A stretch of DNA of 8,051 nucleotides from positions 1 to 8,051 of the forward strand of contig DAOTVO010000055.1 in the NCBI GenBank assembly GCA_034436335.1, in the 5' to 3' direction. The stretch's first letter is position 1. The number at the start of each line of letters is the position of its first letter. The notes below the pieces were generated by a model. It saw only the letters and a program-made list of their open reading frames with translations, had not been told where the DNA came from and did no database searches. The stretch is from UBA877 sp034436335. Lineage in GTDB: Bacteria; Chloroflexota; Anaerolineae; Anaerolineales; Villigracilaceae. The position numbers were made by a program, and so were the translations under genes. Of the stretch, positions 5,778 through 8,051 are shown in pieces.

Positions 5778-6516
5778 CCTCCAGGCATCTCTTCGCCAGC
5801 ACCACGGCCACCTCGCGGCGGTATTCGGCAGAGGCGAATTCGTCTTCGGCGTCGTGGGCGGCATTGCGGGCCGCCGGTTCGAGGCCGGTGGCGTCGCGGC
5901 CGTCCATGGCTACGCTGGGCGAACCGCCCCAGCCGCCGATCACCAGGCGCGTCCGGCCGGAGGTCCACTGCGCCAGCGCCGCGCACAGCAGCGGCCGGTC
6001 GGCGGGCGTGCGGGCGACGGACTCGAAGGCCAATTTGGCGTTGAGCGGGATTTCAATTTGGGTGATGAGGCTGCCGCGCAACTGCTCCTCGCGCAGCGGC
6101 AGCAAATCTCCCAAACTGACGACTGACGACTGACGACTGACGACTGTCACCTTCGCATCCAGGGCCAGCATGACGGCGGCAAAGGGCGAGCGCCCGTCGC
6201 AGGAGACGAGCGCTCCGGCTACCGTAGCGGCGTTGCGCAGGTTGAGCGGTGCTTCGAGTTGGAGGGCGGTCTTGAGCGCCGCGGGCGTATGCGGCGATTC
6301 GAGCAGCGCCTGGAGCGTGACCGTTGCGCCAATTTCCAGTTTTTCGCCGACTTTGTGGAGTTTGTTCAGGCCGAGGGCTTGCAGGTCAACGGCCTCGAAG
6401 TCTGCTTCCCGCTGCCGGCTGAGGAGGGTGCCGCCGCCCAAGAGACGGGCGTTCGGGCGGGTGAGCAGGTCGAGGGCTTCTTCGAGCGTTTTGGGACGAT
6501 AATAGTGAGTAATCAT
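5770..6516 (-). CDS. FAD-binding subunit of molybdenum hydroxylase (XdhB/CoxM/YgfM-like)
   Basis: The product has 248 residues, short against about 290 for CoxM-type subunits and close to my memory of E. coli YgfM (about 259). It should hold FAD and pass electrons from the Fe-S centre of the fused subunit (927-3998) to the final acceptor. The N-terminal FAD domain shows the PCMH-type glycine stretch LLGGGT (25-30), then NLRNAATVAGAL (92-103) and FAAVMLALDAKV (112-123), matching the family pattern IRNxATxGG and LLALDAxV. The C-terminal domain ends with EYRREVAVVLAKRCLEAL, the usual YRxxLA helix. Residues 124-134 (VVSRQSSVVS region) are encoded by a heptamer array and replace a variable strand-loop. 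AGGAG ends about six bases before the ATG at 6516. It is the first gene of the apparent three-gene operon. Confidence 0.9.
   Translation of the reverse strand: MITHYYRPKTLEEALDLLTRPNARLLGGGTLLSRQREADFEAVDLQALGLNKLHKVGEKLEIGATVTLQALLESPHTPAALKTALQLEAPLNLRNAATVAGALVSCDGRSPFAAVMLALDAKVTVVSRQSSVVSLGDLLPLREEQLRGSLITQIEIPLNAKLAFESVARTPADRPLLCAALAQWTSGRTRLVIGGWGGSPSVAMDGRDATGLEPAARNAAHDAEDEFASAEYRREVAVVLAKRCLEAL
6115..6146. repeat. Heptamer array ACTGACG, four perfect units, inside the FAD-subunit gene
   Basis: Four perfect tandem ACTGACG units occupy 6115-6142 on the plus strand, followed by a partial ACTG to 6146. On the minus strand they encode residues 124-134 of the FAD subunit. Twenty-eight bases is not a multiple of three, so the array as a whole could not have been added without a compensating change nearby; the frame is nevertheless open and the downstream protein is normal. 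It shares the ACTG core and seven-base period with the arrays at 873-942 and 3431-3510. Confidence 0.88.
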
Positions 6517-6524
6517 AGCGACTC

Positions 6525-6565
6525 CTGTCAGGGCAGACGAATCTATTATACAAGATGTCTGACAG
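6525..6565 (-). promoter_or_regulatory. Candidate promoter of the hydroxylase operon with a flanking inverted repeat
   Basis: On the minus strand a perfect TATAAT sits at 6545-6550, 28 bases before the ATG at 6516, with no good -35 hexamer at 16-18 bases. CTGTCAG (6525-6531) and CTGACAG (6559-6565) form an inverted repeat that brackets the -10 box, with the inner copy next to the ribosome binding site. This arrangement suits binding of a regulator that could also compensate for the weak -35. No regulator gene lies in the window. This is a motif call only. Confidence 0.35.
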
Positions 6566-6589
6566 ATGAGAAATAAGACTTATTTTATT

Positions 6590-6655
6590 TGCAATGATCT
6601 CGAGCGCCAAGACGCCAAGCAGATTTGGAAGTCATTGAAGGTTTTCGTTGGCGGT
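6590..6655. repeat. Dispersed repeat, copy A (GCGCCAAGACGCCA...TTGGCGGT), upstream of the SDR gene
   Basis: TGCAATGATCT (6590-6600) is followed by GCGCCAAGACGCCA (6604-6617) and ends with TTGGCGGT (6648-6655). The same blocks in the same order recur at 7592-7661 downstream of the SDR gene. The two ends (GCGCCAAG and TTGGCGGT) are imperfect inverted repeats of each other, so the unit can fold back. No transposase is present. Confidence 0.6.
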
Positions 6656-6693
6656 CTCTGTATCCTGTCGGTCGTTACAGATGGAGTCTAATG

Positions 6694-6723
6694 TTGATAA
6701 TGATCTAATGAAACGTTTATAGA
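6694..6723 (+). promoter_or_regulatory. Candidate promoter of the SDR gene with a CG-centred palindrome
   Basis: TTGATA (6694-6699) and TATAGA (6718-6723), 18 bases apart, are the best sigma-70-like pair in the strongly AT-rich stretch that precedes the SDR gene. The eight-base palindrome AAACGTTT (6711-6718) lies in the spacer next to the -10; CG-centred palindromes of this kind are typical of LacI-family operators. Support is weak and rests on pattern alone. Apart from this and the repeat at 6590-6655, I see nothing in 6566-6780. Confidence 0.25.
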
Positions 6724-6796
6724 AAATTCTGAAAAATCCGTTAAAATTTGTCTAAACAATACAAATTATATCTGAATTATCCGAAAGGAGATAAGC

Positions 6797-7552
6797 ATGT
6801 ACGACTTCAAAGGGAAAGTTGCGATTGTGACCGGCGCTGCTTCGGGGATTGGCCGGGCGGTGGCGCAGCATTACGCCCGTTACGGGGCGAAAGTAGCGGC
6901 CTCGGATGTCAATGATGCGGGCGGTGTGGAGACCGTGGATCTGATTCGCGCTGCAGGCGGGGTGGCCGAATACTTCCGGGCGGATGTCTCGCGGCCAACC
7001 GACAATGAGCGGCTGGTCAATTTTGCCCTGGAAAAGTTTGGCCGCCTGGACTTTGCCTGCAACAATGCCGGCATCGGCGGCGAGCAAAACCCGACCGGCG
7101 CTTACAGCATCGAAGCGTGGGACAAGGTGATTGGAATCAACTTGTCGGGCGTGTTCTATGGGATGCGCTTCGAGATTCCGGCGATGCTGCAGAACGGCGG
7201 CGGGGCGATTGTCAATATGGCCTCTATTCTAGGGCAGGTGGCCTTTGCCGGCGCGCCGGCCTATGTGGCGGCCAAACACGGTGTCGTCGGCTTGACGCGC
7301 AACGCGGCGGTTGAGTATGGCAAGTACGGCATCCGCGTCAACGCTGTCGGCCCGGCGTTCATTCACACGCCGATGATCGCCGCCCTGGATGAGAATCCTG
7401 AAATGCGCAATATGCTGGTTGGCCTGCATCCGATTGGCCGCTTGGGCGAGCCGGATGAAGTGGCCGAACTGGTGATGTGGCTGAGTTCCGACAAGGCCTC
7501 TTTTGTCACCGGGGCTTACTATCCGGTGGACGGCGGTTATCTAGCGCAGTGA
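6797..7552 (+). CDS. Short-chain dehydrogenase/reductase (classical SDR)
   Basis: The product has 251 residues, the usual length of a classical SDR, and should be a soluble NAD(P)(H)-dependent oxidoreductase acting on an alcohol or ketone. The Rossmann motif TGAASGIG is at 12-19, D37 ends the second strand (AASDV) and favours NAD(H) over NADP(H), D63 lies in ADVS, NNAG is at 89-92, and the catalytic tetrad is N115, S143, Y156 and K160 (YVAAK). The C-terminal LSSDKASFVTGAYYPVDGGY matches the glucose 1-dehydrogenase/FabG-like group. The substrate cannot be assigned. AAAGGAG stands six bases before the ATG. The gene is divergent from the hydroxylase operon across a 280-base spacer, stands alone, and ends with its own terminator, so a metabolic link to the hydroxylase is possible but unproven. 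Confidence 0.93.
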   Translation: MYDFKGKVAIVTGAASGIGRAVAQHYARYGAKVAASDVNDAGGVETVDLIRAAGGVAEYFRADVSRPTDNERLVNFALEKFGRLDFACNNAGIGGEQNPTGAYSIEAWDKVIGINLSGVFYGMRFEIPAMLQNGGGAIVNMASILGQVAFAGAPAYVAAKHGVVGLTRNAAVEYGKYGIRVNAVGPAFIHTPMIAALDENPEMRNMLVGLHPIGRLGEPDEVAELVMWLSSDKASFVTGAYYPVDGGYLAQ

Positions 7553-7555
7553 GCA

Positions 7556-7588
7556 ACAAGGGCGAGAGCATCTCTCGCCCTTGTTTTT
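7556..7588 (+). terminator. Rho-independent terminator after the SDR gene
   Basis: A perfect 12-base-pair stem (ACAAGGGCGAGA at 7556-7567 with TCTCGCCCTTGT at 7573-7584) has a five-base loop and runs into a T-tract (7584-7588). It begins four bases after the SDR stop codon. The strong GC-rich stem and T-tract make this a confident intrinsic terminator for plus-strand transcription. Confidence 0.93.
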
Positions 7589-7591
7589 CTC

Positions 7592-7661
7592 TGCAATCAT
7601 CTTTGCCGCAAGGCGCCAAGACGCCAGGCGAATTTATGACGATTCTTCGCGTCTTGGCGGT
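7592..7661. repeat. Dispersed repeat, copy B, downstream of the SDR gene
   Basis: TGCAATCATCT (7592-7602), GCGCCAAGACGCCA (7613-7626) and CTTGGCGGT (7653-7661) repeat the blocks seen at 6590-6655 in the same order and orientation. The pair therefore flanks the SDR gene as direct repeats about 1 kb apart. The right end of this copy is also the beginning of the 59-bp tandem repeat. Confidence 0.6.
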
Positions 7662-7779
7662 ATTGTGTACTTTTTTTGGCGAACTCAGCAAGATTTTGGC
7701 GTTCTTCGCGTCTTGGCGGTATTGTGTACTTTTCTTGGCGAACTCAGCAAGATTTTGGCGTTCTTCGCGTTTTGGCGGT
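7643..7779. repeat. 59-bp tandem repeat, two full units and a partial third
   Basis: Units at 7643-7701 and 7702-7760 are almost identical, differing mainly at one base of a T-run, and a partial unit follows at 7761-7779. Each begins TTCTTCGCGTCTTGGCGGT and ends AGCAAGATTTTGGCG. The array fills the space between the convergent SDR and glyoxalase-fold genes and ends at the stop codon of the latter (7779-7781). The near identity suggests recent duplication. Confidence 0.9.
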
Positions 7780-8051
7780 TATGCCTGCAGCGGTTCATCG
7801 AAACGCTGGATTTCCAGCAGGTATCCGTTGGGGTCTTTCAAGAAGCAATGGTAGATTTGATAGCGGGGATTGTGCTTCGGCGGCTGGACGAATTCCACAC
7901 CTTGAGTGCGCAGACGGTCATACCAGCCGTCCACCTCGTTGCTGATCAGCGTCAGGATGACGCCCTCTGGGCGCGCCGCCTCCAGGTGGGTGCAGAAGCC
8001 CAGATAGGCAGACGGAGCAACGTGGAAGATGCGGCAGACGCCCTGGTCGCG
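7779..8051 (-). CDS. Glyoxalase/VOC-superfamily protein, C-terminal part (runs off right edge)
   Basis: The frame is open from the right edge to TAA at 7779-7781 and gives 90 residues of a C-terminal part; the start lies outside the window. The end reads YHCFLKDPNGYLLEIQRFDE, the final strand of a vicinal-oxygen-chelate (glyoxalase/bleomycin-resistance/dioxygenase) module, where the Glu of LLEIQ is normally a metal ligand. The upstream stretch (VCRIFHVAPSAYLGFC, VILTLISNEVDGWYDRL, GVEFVQPPKHNPRY) fits the second half of a single VOC domain. Members include metal-dependent lyases, dioxygenases and drug-binding proteins, and the function cannot be chosen from this fragment. The gene converges with the SDR gene. 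Confidence 0.82.
   Translation of the reverse strand, partial: RDQGVCRIFHVAPSAYLGFCTHLEAARPEGVILTLISNEVDGWYDRLRTQGVEFVQPPKHNPRYQIYHCFLKDPNGYLLEIQRFDEPLQA

Noticed and set aside
6590..7661. Composite transposon or insertion sequence around the SDR gene
   Set aside because: The flanking repeats are direct, short and diverged, with no transposase and no clear target-site duplication.
7477..7854. A 125-codon open frame on the plus strand covering the 59-bp tandem repeat
   Set aside because: It runs through the SDR terminator and the tandem repeat and shows only repeated low-information sequence.

Overview
The window is GC-rich and gene-dense, and several short repeat families lie in and between its genes. 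It reads like the chromosome of an environmental bacterium. I would guess Chloroflexota (Anaerolineae-like), because arrays of tandem heptamers and short palindromes scattered through coding sequence remind me of those genomes. That assignment is inference from style, not from a marker gene.

Layout. Bases 3-800 (minus) hold the N-terminal 266 residues of a type I restriction-modification methyltransferase subunit, HsdM, which runs off the left edge. Bases 873-942 are a degenerate heptamer array. Bases 927-6516 (minus strand, transcribed right to left) look like one operon of three genes: a short FAD-binding subunit of a molybdenum hydroxylase (5770-6516), a membrane-anchored alkaline-phosphatase-superfamily enzyme (4053-5717), and a fused [2Fe-2S]/molybdopterin subunit of the xanthine dehydrogenase family (927-3998). 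Bases 6517-6796 are a divergent promoter region. Bases 6797-7552 (plus) encode a classical short-chain dehydrogenase/reductase followed by a strong intrinsic terminator. Bases 7613-7779 are tandem repeats. Bases 7779-8051 (minus) hold the C-terminal 90 residues of a glyoxalase/VOC-fold protein that runs off the right edge.

Function. The FAD subunit and the fused FeS/Moco subunit should form a two-gene molybdenum hydroxylase. The fusion order, the short FAD partner and the motif details recall the E. coli XdhD/YgfM pair more than classical three-subunit xanthine dehydrogenase. The N-terminal plant-type [2Fe-2S] site has lost all four cysteines (Asp, Ser, Asp, Ala in their places), while the second [2Fe-2S] motif and the Moco domain look intact. 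A phosphatase gene between the two subunits is unexpected.

The second theme is repeats that have become coding sequence or regulatory context. A 21-bp tandem repeat encodes the linker joining the FeS and Moco domains. A 69-bp triple-hairpin element adds exactly 23 codons inside the Moco domain. A heptamer array fills a loop of the FAD subunit. Other repeats supply the C-terminal codons and stop of the hydroxylase and of the phosphatase. A 47-bp near-perfect palindrome spans the FAD-subunit stop codon.
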